A stretch of DNA of 64,000 nt from Pseudomonas sp. Gutcm_11s (GTDB lineage Bacteria; Pseudomonadota; Gammaproteobacteria; Pseudomonadales; Pseudomonadaceae), in the NCBI RefSeq assembly GCF_028649395.1, contig NZ_JAQSUW010000002.1, positions 1 through 64,000 of the forward strand. Direction: 5' to 3'. Below, piece by piece: positions 24,292-33,119 of this stretch; position 1 is the stretch's first letter; each line of letters opens with the position of its first letter. Both the position numbers and the translations under genes were made by a program. The notes under the pieces were generated by a model. It made no database searches. It was not told the DNA's origin and saw only the letters and a program-made list of their open reading frames with translations.

Positions 24292-27264
24292 ATGAACAAA
24301 TCGCCCTCGCAACAGCATGCCAAGCACCCGCCCTTCCTTCCTACCGTGCTGGCGGTAGTCATCACCGCGGTGAGCAGCACGTCGGGATTCGCCCAGGATT
24401 ACAACAGCCCCGAAGTCTTCCAGCCCTGGGGCAGTAATCCCACCAGCGAACTGCACGATGCCCACTTCGAGGTGGATGCCAGTAACGCGGCCATCACCGT
24501 GCAGGGCATGGACTTCAGCATCGACCACAGCGATGTGCACAACGCTGGCAACGGCGCTGGCGTGCAACTGGACCTGTGGGACGCCAGCAAACATGTCGAC
24601 CTGGACACCGTGCACATCGAAACCGACGGCAACGGTGCCGGCCTGCTGGAGAATGGCGGCCAGGCCAGCATGAGCGACTCCAGCGTGATTACCCACGGCG
24701 CCGGCGCCGCGGGCCTGGATGTGCAAACCGGCGGCAAACTCAGCTACAGCCACGGCAGCGCCGAAACCGAGGGTGACAACGCCGCCGCCCTGCATGCCCA
24801 CAACAACGGTACCGTGCAGCTGGAAGATGCCCAGCTGAGCACCCACGGCGAACACAGCGCAGCGGTGCAGATCGACAACGACGGCAGCCTGGTCGTGCAC
24901 GGTGGCACGCTACATACCGAGGGCGCCGACAGCGCCGGCATCAATGCCAGCAATGGCGCGCAGCTGCAGGTCGACGGCGTGCAGATCGATACGCTGGGCG
25001 ATGGCAGCTACGGCATCCACATCTCCAGCAATGGCGCCGACTACCACATCGACGACTCCAGCATTCACACCCAGGGCGTCGGCAGCATTGGCGTCATGGT
25101 CAACAACGCCAGCGGCGCAGCCGTGCTCGACAACACCCAGGTCAGCACCGACGGCACCGGTAGCCACGGTCTGTACACCAGCCAGGGCACGCACATCGAC
25201 CTCACCGCAGGCAGCCGCGTGCAAACTCTTGGCGACTCGGCCGACGGCGCCTGGACGGCAGAAGGCGGCAGCATCGATATCATCGACAGCAGCCTGAGCA
25301 GCGCCGGCAAGGATTCGTCCGCCGCGCACGCGCTGGCCGCCGGCAGCCTGGCGATCGAACGCAGCGAACTGCATAGCTCCGGCGAACATGGCGCAGCGCT
25401 GCATCTGGACAACGGCGGCCGTGCCACGGTCATCGACAGCCAGATGACCAGCAGTTCTGGCTCCGCGCTGCTGTTCAGCCAAGGCAACCAGTCATATGGC
25501 TCCGCAGAGGTGGACCTGAGCGGCAGCCTGGTCGAGAGCGAAGGGGCGCTGGTCCGCGCCGAGAGCGGCAGCGTCGGCAATCTGCGCATCGCCGACAGCG
25601 AGCTGCACAGCGGCAATGGTGTCGGCTTCGCCATCGCCCAGGGCGCCAAGCTGCAGGCAACCCTCAGCGGTTCCAGCCTGGACACCGGCGCCAGCGGGCT
25701 GCTCGCCGAGGTGCTCGGCGACGGCAACCTGAAACTGAGCAGCTTTAGCAGTGACTTGCGCGGCGATACCCAGCTGCAGGACGCCAGCAGCGGCACGCTC
25801 GACCTCGACCTGCACAGCGCCACCTGGCGCATGAACGGCAACTCCAGCCTGAGCAATCTGGACCTGGAGAACGCCCACGTGGTCTTCAACTCCGCCAATG
25901 GCTTCCACACCCTATCCATCGCTGGCGACCTCACCGGCTCCGGCAGCTTCCAGATGAACACCGACCTTGCCAGCGTGCAGGGCGACCTGATCAGCATCGG
26001 CGGCCACGCCGAAGGCCAGCACACCCTGGTAATCGCCGACAGCGGCCGCGAAGCAGACGGTACCCAGTTGCTGGTGGTAGAGACCCATGGCGGCGCCGGC
26101 CAATTCGGCCTCTACGGTGGCCATGTGGACGCCGGCGCCTATCGCTACAGCCTGGAACAGAAGGGGCAAGACTGGTATCTGGTCGGCGCGAACAATGGCA
26201 CCGGCCCGGTGGACCCCATCGATCCGATTGACCCGGTGGATCCTACCGATCCAGGCACGGACCCAGGCACGACCGATCCGGATGGCCCCGGCGGCAATAC
26301 AGGCAAGCCAGGCGGCTCCGGCAACGGTGGCAAGCCATCGCAACCGGACATCCTGTCGAAAGGCTCCAACGTTGCCCTGGGCATGCAAAGCGCTGCCGCC
26401 AACCTCTACTACAGCGAGCTCGGCACCCTCACCCAACGCCTCGGCGAGCTGCGCCTGGGTCATGACCAGGGCGGCGTGTGGGTACGTGGCATTGGCAAAA
26501 GCCTGCACATGAACGAAAACCACAGCCGTGCCTATGACCAGAACCTGAGCGGCGTGGAGATCGGTGCAGACCGTGCCATCGCCCTTGAGCATGCCACGCT
26601 CTATGTCGGTGGCATGGTCGGTGCCAGCCGCTCGGACATGGACTTCGGCGAGCGCAGCTCCGGCGACATCGACAGCCGCATGCTGGGCGCCTACGCCACC
26701 TACCTGCGCGACGACGGCTGGTACGTCGACAACGTGATCAAATACAACCGCCTGGACGGCAACACCAAGGTGGTGAGCAACGTCGGCGACAGCGTGAAAG
26801 GCGACTACTCGGGCAACGCCATCGGCGTGAGCGTGGAGGTCGGAAAACAGATCGATCTCGGAGACGGCTGGTTCGTCGAACCCCAAGCCCAGCTCGCGGC
26901 CACCCACCTGGAAGGACCGCAGTACACCAGCAGCGACGGACTGAAGGTGAAAGCCAGTGACACCGATTCGGTGCAAGGACGCCTCGGCGTACGCGGCGGT
27001 CGCACCATGCAACTAGGCTCCGGCATGCAACTGCAAAGCTACCTTGTCACTTCCTACATCGACGAGTTGGCCGGCGATCAGAGCGTGACCGTCAACGGTC
27101 ACAAATTCGACAACGCCCTCCCCGGCTCCCGCACCGAGATCGGCATCGGCAATGCCCTGCAGATCAGCCCACAACAGAAAGTCTCGCTGGAAGCCAGCTA
27201 CGCCAATGGCCACGACATGGAACAACCCTGGGCGGTAACCCTGGGCTATCGCTACCTCTGGTAA
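24292..27264 (+). CDS. Autotransporter adhesin-like protein (type Va secretion)
   Basis: A 990-aa surface protein. The start at 24292 follows GAGGTGG. An extended signal peptide ends near residue 35 (SSTSGFAQ). The passenger (about 36-635) is a right-handed beta-helix with many repeats of about 23 residues, each carrying G-x-G-S/A and Asp/His-rich turns. An Asp-Pro-rich linker of about 45 residues (DPIDPIDPVDPTDPG...) then leads to a C-terminal beta-barrel (about 700-990) ending in Tyr-Arg-Tyr-Leu-Trp, the aromatic-terminated signature for outer-membrane insertion. No protease motif was seen in the passenger. A terminator follows. Control by the divergent fused regulator is inferred. Confidence 0.88.
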   Translation: MNKSPSQQHAKHPPFLPTVLAVVITAVSSTSGFAQDYNSPEVFQPWGSNPTSELHDAHFEVDASNAAITVQGMDFSIDHSDVHNAGNGAGVQLDLWDASKHVDLDTVHIETDGNGAGLLENGGQASMSDSSVITHGAGAAGLDVQTGGKLSYSHGSAETEGDNAAALHAHNNGTVQLEDAQLSTHGEHSAAVQIDNDGSLVVHGGTLHTEGADSAGINASNGAQLQVDGVQIDTLGDGSYGIHISSNGADYHIDDSSIHTQGVGSIGVMVNNASGAAVLDNTQVSTDGTGSHGLYTSQGTHIDLTAGSRVQTLGDSADGAWTAEGGSIDIIDSSLSSAGKDSSAAHALAAGSLAIERSELHSSGEHGAALHLDNGGRATVIDSQMTSSSGSALLFSQGNQSYGSAEVDLSGSLVESEGALVRAESGSVGNLRIADSELHSGNGVGFAIAQGAKLQATLSGSSLDTGASGLLAEVLGDGNLKLSSFSSDLRGDTQLQDASSGTLDLDLHSATWRMNGNSSLSNLDLENAHVVFNSANGFHTLSIAGDLTGSGSFQMNTDLASVQGDLISIGGHAEGQHTLVIADSGREADGTQLLVVETHGGAGQFGLYGGHVDAGAYRYSLEQKGQDWYLVGANNGTGPVDPIDPIDPVDPTDPGTDPGTTDPDGPGGNTGKPGGSGNGGKPSQPDILSKGSNVALGMQSAAANLYYSELGTLTQRLGELRLGHDQGGVWVRGIGKSLHMNENHSRAYDQNLSGVEIGADRAIALEHATLYVGGMVGASRSDMDFGERSSGDIDSRMLGAYATYLRDDGWYVDNVIKYNRLDGNTKVVSNVGDSVKGDYSGNAIGVSVEVGKQIDLGDGWFVEPQAQLAATHLEGPQYTSSDGLKVKASDTDSVQGRLGVRGGRTMQLGSGMQLQSYLVTSYIDELAGDQSVTVNGHKFDNALPGSRTEIGIGNALQISPQQKVSLEASYANGHDMEQPWAVTLGYRYLW

Positions 27265-27276
27265 ACGCAGGACAAA

Positions 27277-27310
27277 CAAAAAGGCCAATCATTCCTGACT
27301 GGCCTTTTTG
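27277..27310 (+). terminator. Rho-independent terminator of autotransporter gene
   Basis: CAAAAAGGCCA and TGGCCTTTTTG form 11-bp perfect arms with a 12-nt loop and A/T tracts on both sides. It lies 13 bp after the stop codon and just outside the island junction. Confidence 0.85.
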
Positions 27311-27320
27311 TTGGGATTAT

Positions 27321-27371
27321 TTGGTCGGGACGGAGTGATTCGAACACTCTACCCCTTGCACCCCATACAGG
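27321..27371. mobile_element. Left attachment site of the island (partial tRNA-Pro copy)
   Basis: This 51-bp segment repeats the 3' part of tRNA-Pro(GGG) and its CCA end, as found at 56257-56307, with three mismatches. It holds the T-arm, variable loop and anticodon loop but not the 5' half of the tRNA. Together with the intact gene at the right it defines an island of about 28.9 kb. Confidence 0.85.
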
Positions 27372-27493
27372 TAATTATCCTTCCAAAAGCGTCTAAACAA
27401 GTTCAACAAATCTTCGAAAAGCCCTTATTTTACTGGCCTGCAGCCGCTTTATCGTTCAAAATCGCCCGAAGCAGTTCGAGGAAATCCGATCTT

Positions 27494-27545
27494 AATTGGC
27501 AACGAATTGGCAACCACAAATCTCAATTGGCAACCAATTGGCAAC
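27494..27545 (+). repeat. Four copies of decamer AATTGGCAAC (candidate integrase arm sites, left)
   Basis: Exact copies begin at 27494, 27505, 27525 and 27536, forming two pairs each with an 11-bp period. Another pair occurs near the right end at 56149 and 56160. Helically phased direct repeats inside both attachment sites are typical of arm-type sites for tyrosine integrases; here they lie just before the integrase start. Confidence 0.65.
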
Positions 27546-27559
27546 GGGAAACCGAACAT

Positions 27560-28975
27560 ATGGCCAAGATCACAGACCGTCAGATGACAGCCAAACCTGG
27601 CGCGAACGACAAATGGCTGAGCGAAGTAGCCATCTGGGGGCACGGCAGTTTAGTAGCCCGCATCACCCCAAGCGGCGAGCGCCTTTTCTATTTCCGCTAC
27701 ACCAACAGCAGTGGTGAGCGCATCACTTTCCCCATCGGGACATATAGCCGCGATGGCAGCGAAGGGACTATGACACTCGCCGAAGCGGGTCAACGGGCTA
27801 AAGAGCTCGCTGGGCTTCATAAGTCAGGTGCCAGAGATGTAAGAGAACACCTCGCGGCAGAGGAAGCAGCGAGGGTGGCAGCACGTGATGCCGAGCTTGT
27901 ACGGATTGCTGCAGAGAAATGCGCGCTGGAGGCCGCTCAGGCTCGGCAAGCTGCCAGAAAAACTGTCCAACATTTGTTCGACCACTGGGCCAAGGTCGAC
28001 CTGATCAACCGTAAAGACGGTGGCTCAGAGGTGCGCCGCATGTTCGAGAAAGATGTGCTGCCATTTCTCGGGAAAATGGCCGTCGAAGATGTGAAAAAAG
28101 GTCACATTACCGAAGTAACGGACGCCCTGCTTGCTCGCAGTGTCAACCGAATGGCGAAGATGATCTTCAGCCTGATGCGCCAGATGTTCCGATTCGCCGT
28201 AGATCGGGATCTGATTGATCACGATCCGACTGCGAGCATTCGCAAGGCCAAAATTGGCGGCAAGGACGTGGAGCGAGATCGCGTATTGAGCGAGGAAGAG
28301 ATCCGCGCATTAGCAAGGCTCACTCCGCAAGCCGGCCTACTCCCCTCTTCAGAGGCTGCAATTTGGATTGCTTTGTCTACCTGCTGCCGCATCGGAGAAC
28401 TGCTAAGTGCCCGATGGGAAAACGTCGACCTTATCAAAGGCAACTGGCACATCCCTTCAGAGCAAAGCAAAAACGGTAAGGCCCACAACGTAACCCTCTC
28501 ACCGTTCGCCATCCAGCAGTTCAAGGCTGTCCTGGCAGTCAGCTCTGCCAGTGAATGGTGTTATCCCAACACCCAAAATAGTGGCCCTGTCTGTTCAAAG
28601 ACAGTGACCAAGCAGCTTGGAGATAGGCAGCGCCTGCCCGGACAAGGGATCCTGAGCAACAGAAGCGCCAATGCTCAGGCGTTACTCCTCCCTGGAGGAA
28701 AGTGGACACCACATGACCTTAGACGAACTGGCGCCACGATCATGACAGCCCTTGGCGTCCTTCCTGAAGTAGCTGAGCGCTGCCTTAACCACACCGAGGA
28801 AAACAAGGTTAAGCGCATCTACCAGCGCCATAGCTATGCGAAGGAGATGGCGGAGGCATGGAAGACCCTCGGTGAGTATTTAGGCCAAGTAGCTTCCAGT
28901 GCTTCGTTTACAGAGAACTCGCACCCTTCGGAGTATCGCAGCACATCGCAAGGGGCAGGAGATCGCCCTTTGTAG
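27560..28975 (+). CDS. int: Tyrosine-type site-specific integrase (P4-like, DUF4102 N-terminus)
   Basis: A 471-aa integrase that would insert and excise the island at tRNA-Pro. Start at 27560 (MAKITDRQ). An N-terminal arm-binding domain (about 1-95) is followed by a basic coiled segment, a core-binding SAM-like domain (about 140-240) and the catalytic domain. Catalytic residues are Arg277 (CCRIGELLSARW), a Lys in the SKNGKAHNV hairpin, His385-x-x-Arg388 (HDLRRTGAT), a His in CLNHTEENK and Tyr421 (RIYQRH). All are present, so it is probably active. It lies beside the left junction rather than beside the intact tRNA. Confidence 0.93.
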   Translation: MAKITDRQMTAKPGANDKWLSEVAIWGHGSLVARITPSGERLFYFRYTNSSGERITFPIGTYSRDGSEGTMTLAEAGQRAKELAGLHKSGARDVREHLAAEEAARVAARDAELVRIAAEKCALEAAQARQAARKTVQHLFDHWAKVDLINRKDGGSEVRRMFEKDVLPFLGKMAVEDVKKGHITEVTDALLARSVNRMAKMIFSLMRQMFRFAVDRDLIDHDPTASIRKAKIGGKDVERDRVLSEEEIRALARLTPQAGLLPSSEAAIWIALSTCCRIGELLSARWENVDLIKGNWHIPSEQSKNGKAHNVTLSPFAIQQFKAVLAVSSASEWCYPNTQNSGPVCSKTVTKQLGDRQRLPGQGILSNRSANAQALLLPGGKWTPHDLRRTGATIMTALGVLPEVAERCLNHTEENKVKRIYQRHSYAKEMAEAWKTLGEYLGQVASSASFTENSHPSEYRSTSQGAGDRPL

Positions 28976-29044
28976 AGGGCGGCTAAGGCATTACACGTGA
29001 CGAGGTAAGAACACTCAGGGCTTCCCTCCACTTGAGGATGTAAA

Positions 29045-29701
29045 ATGGATATGAACCAACTTCTGGCACGATCAGCAGAGCTCGAAGCTCGCGTCGCAGA
29101 TTTCCTTGGCCTCCCCCTATTTGATGACTCCAACCGCCTCCTGGCTGTTCGCTCGGTTGCAAGCCTCGGCTTCGAGCACGCACAGAGCCTGAAGTACCTA
29201 ACCGCGGCTGGGCTCTGCACATCAGCCTCGGCTCTCCTGCGTGTGCAATATGAGTCGCTGGTACGCGCGATCTGGATGCATCACTGTGCGACCGATCAAG
29301 ACGTGGAGCTCATTTTGGCCGAGCTGACGCGCGAGACTGCTAAGCAGGCGAGCAAGATCCCTATGCTCAGCCGGATGCTTGATGAGATCGAGGCGAAAGC
29401 ACCTCACGTACCAGTGGTCGGCTTGCGCGAGTTCAAGCATTACTCTTGGAAGCCCCTGAGCTCATACGTGCATGGCGGCATCCACGCAGTGAACCGGCAT
29501 GGGAGGGGCTTTCCAGTTGAGCTTGCCCTCATGCAGATCCGGCACTCCAACGGTCTGTTAGGGCTAGCCGGCAATCTGCTGCTGATCATCGCCGGCTTTC
29601 CCGCCGACGCAGGGATCATGGGGAAGATTTACAAAGAGTTCGCCGACTGCCTGCCACCCGCCGAACCGCCCTGCCCGCGCACGACTGAGCCTGCGCACTA
29701 G
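29045..29701 (+). CDS. Hypothetical protein, DUF6988-like
   Basis: A 218-aa protein with mostly helical, soluble character. It contains HYSWKPLSSYVHGGIHAVNRH near residue 140, with clustered His and Arg, and a hydrophobic segment LLGLAGNLLLIIAGFPAD near residue 178. The layout recalls DUF6988 and DUF5677-like accessory proteins often found beside integrases, but the assignment is from memory. It is transcribed downstream of int. Function unknown. Confidence 0.6.
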   Translation: MDMNQLLARSAELEARVADFLGLPLFDDSNRLLAVRSVASLGFEHAQSLKYLTAAGLCTSASALLRVQYESLVRAIWMHHCATDQDVELILAELTRETAKQASKIPMLSRMLDEIEAKAPHVPVVGLREFKHYSWKPLSSYVHGGIHAVNRHGRGFPVELALMQIRHSNGLLGLAGNLLLIIAGFPADAGIMGKIYKEFADCLPPAEPPCPRTTEPAH

Positions 29702-29853
29702 CAGACACTCAGTGACATCAGGGGTACAGAGATTGGACTGAAAATCCCAGTAACGCCCTTGCTTTAATTTCGATTGGTAGCCAATTTAGCTTTCACTAAA
29801 CATTCAGTAACCCATCAAGGCGCCGCAATCTGAAGACCCCTTGTTATATCTTT

Positions 29854-29967
29854 CTGGAAGTAGAGGAACTGCGTTCTACAACATTGACGGAAAAGGTAAA
29901 GCGCACTTACCAGAAGTACAGCCACGCTAGTCGAGGCTTGGCAAACCTCGATCACTATTTAGCATAG
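29854..29967 (+). pseudogene. Remnant of a second tyrosine integrase (C-terminal fragment)
   Basis: Reading from 29854 gives about 37 residues ending in TAG. They include EKVKRTYQKYSHA and end NLDHYLA. This aligns with the C-terminus of the intact island integrase (ENKVKRIYQRHSYA...LGEYLG), including the catalytic Tyr. There is no start and no upstream catalytic domain. It is too divergent to be a recent duplicate, so it is a scar of an earlier element at this site or of a composite insertion. Confidence 0.65.
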
Positions 29968-29992
29968 AATCCTTACAGCGGAGATCACGAAA

Positions 29993-30682
29993 TTGCCCAT
30001 TACGATAGAACCGATCAAAAACATAAAATACAACAAAAAACGAGCATCCCGACAAGAAATCTACAACTGCCTGACACGAGTCGTCATAAAATTATGGAGC
30101 GGTGAGAGCCATCGCGACATAAGTAAAAAAATTCTAGAACTAGAAAAAACCGAGAAAATAACAACGAAAAACGCTTTGGCATGCTGGTCAAACCACCCGC
30201 CCATTTTCAAAGAGGAAAGCAACAGCGAAGTTAGAGAAAAATTATTAGAGAGTTATTTATGCGCAACACTATATTCCGAGCACACAAGAGACTGGAACGA
30301 ACTCGAAATTAATGCAAGCTTACTGAACTACGCACTGTACCACCTAGGCGCCCTAGAATGGCAAATTGAATTATCAGAGATTACGAAAAGGAATAAAAAA
30401 AGGGCTAGCTCCGGAGGTAAGGCCAAGAGAAAAAAATCTATTCTTGCTCAAGAGGAAATTGCAAAATTGCTTACCTCACCACCAGCTGGAGGCTGGCCAT
30501 CCATAGAAAAAACTGCTGAAATTTTAAGGCCGAAAATCGAAAACCTCATAGAAGAGTTCGAACTGGAAAAGTACACTGGCGATGCTTTCAATTTCATAAA
30601 AAAAGAAATATCCGGAAACAGCAAAAGCATATACTCAGAGCACAAATCAAAAAACAACCGCGAAATCCAAGGCAACCACTAA
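29993..30682 (+). CDS. Hypothetical helical protein, Lys-rich
   Basis: A 229-aa protein beginning at TTG with GGAG 10 bp upstream. It is rich in Lys, Glu, Asn and Ile, unlike the backbone, and AT-rich in codon use, a sign of horizontal origin. The middle (KRNKKRASSGGKAKRKKS) is strongly basic and could contact nucleic acid. The C-terminal part is amphipathic helical. It converges on the DUF3987 gene with a 4-bp overlap. No family recognised. Confidence 0.6.
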   Translation: MPITIEPIKNIKYNKKRASRQEIYNCLTRVVIKLWSGESHRDISKKILELEKTEKITTKNALACWSNHPPIFKEESNSEVREKLLESYLCATLYSEHTRDWNELEINASLLNYALYHLGALEWQIELSEITKRNKKRASSGGKAKRKKSILAQEEIAKLLTSPPAGGWPSIEKTAEILRPKIENLIEEFELEKYTGDAFNFIKKEISGNSKSIYSEHKSKNNREIQGNH

Positions 30683-32205
30683 CGCCCTTTTAATTTGGTA
30701 TCATCATACCTGCGCCGAGACTTTGACCTAGTGGAAACACCAACATATTTCACACCATCCTCTCGCCATACATCAATTTTATCAGACAAAATATCCAAAG
30801 CTATTTCCAAGTCCACTTTCTTCCTTGTCGAATTAGGACCATGATTTTGCAAATCACTCATACGAACTTTAGTTACACCTCCATCGAACCTCTCATATAG
30901 CCAGAGCAGCAACGTCTCTGCGGCCCTCTCTTCTTTTGTAGGGGAAGTAAATAGCAACTTGAACTCGGTAGAGCACCAGAGGCATAGCTCAATAGCATCA
31001 AGCAAGGATTCTTTTGATATTTCGACACTTCCAAACTCAAAATAACTGAGCACCGCTGCCACGCGTGAAACATTATCCGCAAGCTTAGAAGCATGATCAG
31101 CAACTCTATCAAAGTAGCCCCCGGGAGCAATTTCTCGCTCTACAAAATTAAAAAAATTTATCCATGCAATGCTAGCCTCCCTAGAAAATTCCAACACCTC
31201 TCGTCCCTCGCCGCACTTATAACCATTGATACCCTTTTCTAAAATTTCTTTTATCCGTCTATCAAACTCATCCATCGCCGTCCAACTCTGCTCAGGACTA
31301 CTAATAAATCTATTGCCTCTAGTTGACTTCGGATTAGCCACAATGAATCGCGCCCACAAGCCTGAAGCCCTCGCTTCCTCCCCCCGACGCTTCAAATAGT
31401 CACCGAACAAATCCCCCTGCACCATAATCCCCACTGTCAGGCGGGCATTCGATATATGGGTGCTCCCAGAAGAAACACGATCGACCACGACATTCTCTCC
31501 ACTCCAAAATGCATTTTGCTTTGGAAGATCATTAAAAGCACGACCGCTAAGAATCTCTTTACCCTCACTGGTAATCAGACCTGCGTATGGATAAATTTGT
31601 AGCCCACTGAGCAGCGCCGGAGAGGTAGAGTCCTTATATAAAAATCTAATAGCACTAGGCACATGAGGCCGACTTTCTTCGTGACAGATAAGGCATTTCC
31701 TCAACTCTTCGCTCTCAGATGCATCTTCAGCCCTAGCCAGACGCCTCACCAACTGCCGTCTTTTCTCGAGCCAAACATCGTTTTCCAAATTATAGGCTGC
31801 CAAACCCTTATTCGATCTTTCTATTTCCTCACTTTGGATCTCTCTAAATATCTTCAGAAATTTGTCTTGTACAAAAGACTTTCTTTCACCAGAGTCGCCG
31901 AGAACTAACGTCATTAGGGAGACAGGTGTGACTTGACCTATGGGTGTTCGCACATCAATAACCCCTTGCACTGCCAGAGAGACGGCAGATAATGCCGAAA
32001 TATAAACAAGCGGACGTGGTGCCTGAGTATTATCCTCCACCTCATTTACCGCCATTGAAAATAGCTTGGCATTTGAAAAGATCGGAAATCCCTGTTGCGC
32101 AGAAATAAATGAACGCTGTAGTTTTATGTAGTCCTTATTCACTATAAGATTCTCGAGCTTATATAATATTTTTGGATAATTCGATCCGGTTACGTAACCA
32201 GGCAT
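30679..32205 (-). CDS. DUF3987 (YfjI-type) protein
   Basis: A 508-aa protein of the DUF3987 group found in phage satellites, prophages and integrated elements and thought to be a RecA-fold or primase/helicase-associated factor. A degenerate P-loop, VLGDSGERKSFVQDK, lies near residue 85, where the usual GKS/T is changed to RKS. Its start overlaps the alpA-like gene by 47 bp, so it is probably translated from the same transcript. The order AlpA then DUF3987 is common in P4-like islands, where such genes act in replication or excision. Confidence 0.75.
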   Translation of the reverse strand: MPGYVTGSNYPKILYKLENLIVNKDYIKLQRSFISAQQGFPIFSNAKLFSMAVNEVEDNTQAPRPLVYISALSAVSLAVQGVIDVRTPIGQVTPVSLMTLVLGDSGERKSFVQDKFLKIFREIQSEEIERSNKGLAAYNLENDVWLEKRRQLVRRLARAEDASESEELRKCLICHEESRPHVPSAIRFLYKDSTSPALLSGLQIYPYAGLITSEGKEILSGRAFNDLPKQNAFWSGENVVVDRVSSGSTHISNARLTVGIMVQGDLFGDYLKRRGEEARASGLWARFIVANPKSTRGNRFISSPEQSWTAMDEFDRRIKEILEKGINGYKCGEGREVLEFSREASIAWINFFNFVEREIAPGGYFDRVADHASKLADNVSRVAAVLSYFEFGSVEISKESLLDAIELCLWCSTEFKLLFTSPTKEERAAETLLLWLYERFDGGVTKVRMSDLQNHGPNSTRKKVDLEIALDILSDKIDVWREDGVKYVGVSTRSKSRRRYDDTKLKGR

Positions 32206-32443
32206 CTATGTCATCCTGGACCCAGCCGATAGCAGCCCCGCCTAAATAAATCGGCCGAGGAAACGACTCGTCATACCTTGGGGAGCGAGGATTCATCCGG
32301 TCATAAATCGTCGACCGTGACAATCCGATTCTCTCGCTCAACTTCTTGAGCCGGAGAATGCGAATATCTGATGCACCTATGTCTGCCATGTTTTTCACCT
32401 GCGCGCTCATTTCTAACGACAGAGCCAGGTTAAAGGTGTTCAT
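32159..32443 (-). CDS. AlpA-family excisionase/regulator
   Basis: A 94-aa MerR-fold helix-turn-helix protein. The hallmark is RLKKLSERIGLSRSTIYDRM followed by FPRPIYLGGAAIGWVQDDIDAWL. AlpA proteins bind near attachment sites or promoters and stimulate excision or activate int. I chose ATG 32443, with GAGG 6 bp upstream; a GTG four codons earlier is possible. It is divergent from the zinc-ribbon gene, with a perfect inverted repeat between them. Confidence 0.85.
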   Translation of the reverse strand: MNTFNLALSLEMSAQVKNMADIGASDIRILRLKKLSERIGLSRSTIYDRMNPRSPRYDESFPRPIYLGGAAIGWVQDDIDAWLRNRIELSKNII

Positions 32444-32558
32444 CAGCCACCTCACCTGTAGTGCTTAGATCTACATCGCACGCACAAGCAGGTGGATTGA
32501 CAAGTCGTAAAACCCAAGAAAGTGGCGATCGGAACGCTACAATCGAAGCTGTGAACCA

Positions 32559-32592
32559 TTGCGATTCCTGCGATTTTTCGCAGGAATCGCAA
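32559..32592. promoter_or_regulatory. Perfect 15-bp inverted repeat, candidate operator or structured site
   Basis: TTGCGATTCCTGCGA is followed by TTTT and its exact reverse complement. It lies in the divergent region between the AlpA gene and the zinc-ribbon gene. No T-run follows on either strand, so it is not an ordinary terminator. Possible roles are operator, hairpin origin or recombination site. Confidence 0.6.
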
Positions 32593-32703
32593 CTGGAAAG
32601 AGCGTACTCACATATTTCCCAATCAGCGCCAGCCTCGCTCCGACTCAAAGAAATCTCAATCACACATCACAGCAATGACACCCCCACTATGGAGCCTTCA
32701 CCC

Positions 32704-33030
32704 ATGTCATTGCATTGCCCTAGATGTGGCTCACCCCAAACCACTACGCGCTACACCGCCATGCGAATCGCCGCGCTCATGGGCATGCTTGGCGGCGCGC
32801 TCCGTGGTGCTGGCACCATTCTGCTTAGTAACTCGACTAGTGCCATCAGCAGCCTTACCAAGCCCCCCCACGTAAACCTCAGCGCTCTTTCATCTGCCAT
32901 TCTCAGCGGTCTTGTCGGTGGCGCTGGCGGCTGCGCGATGGGGGCTCAGCTTGGCGAAAAGCTCGACCGCCATGTGTTGGCCAACAACCTCTGCCTGCGC
33001 TGCGGTCACCGCTTCAATCAGCCGGTCTGA
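32704..33030 (+). CDS. Split zinc-ribbon protein with hydrophobic Gly-rich centre
   Basis: A 108-aa protein. The N-terminal CPRCGS and C-terminal CLRCGHRF form a four-cysteine zinc-ribbon pair. Between them are two Gly/Ala-rich hydrophobic segments (IAALMGMLGGALRGAG and LSGLVGGAGGCAMGA) that may insert in the membrane. The start at 32704 has GGAG 9 bp upstream; an ATG five codons earlier is possible. The protein at 36520-36825 has the same architecture. Function unknown. Confidence 0.6.
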   Translation: MSLHCPRCGSPQTTTRYTAMRIAALMGMLGGALRGAGTILLSNSTSAISSLTKPPHVNLSALSSAILSGLVGGAGGCAMGAQLGEKLDRHVLANNLCLRCGHRFNQPV

Positions 33031-33119
33031 TCCGGCCGCCCTCTTCTCTCGCTCATCTCTGATTGCTGGTGCTGCGCTATGCGCAGCGCTTATGCCGGCT
33101 ATTGCATAAGGAATCTCAA

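Noticed and set aside
27494..27545. CRISPR array or plasmid iterons
   Set aside because: The repeats are only 10 bp, with 1-bp or 10-bp gaps and no unique spacers. Paired 11-bp phasing at both island ends fits integrase arm sites better.
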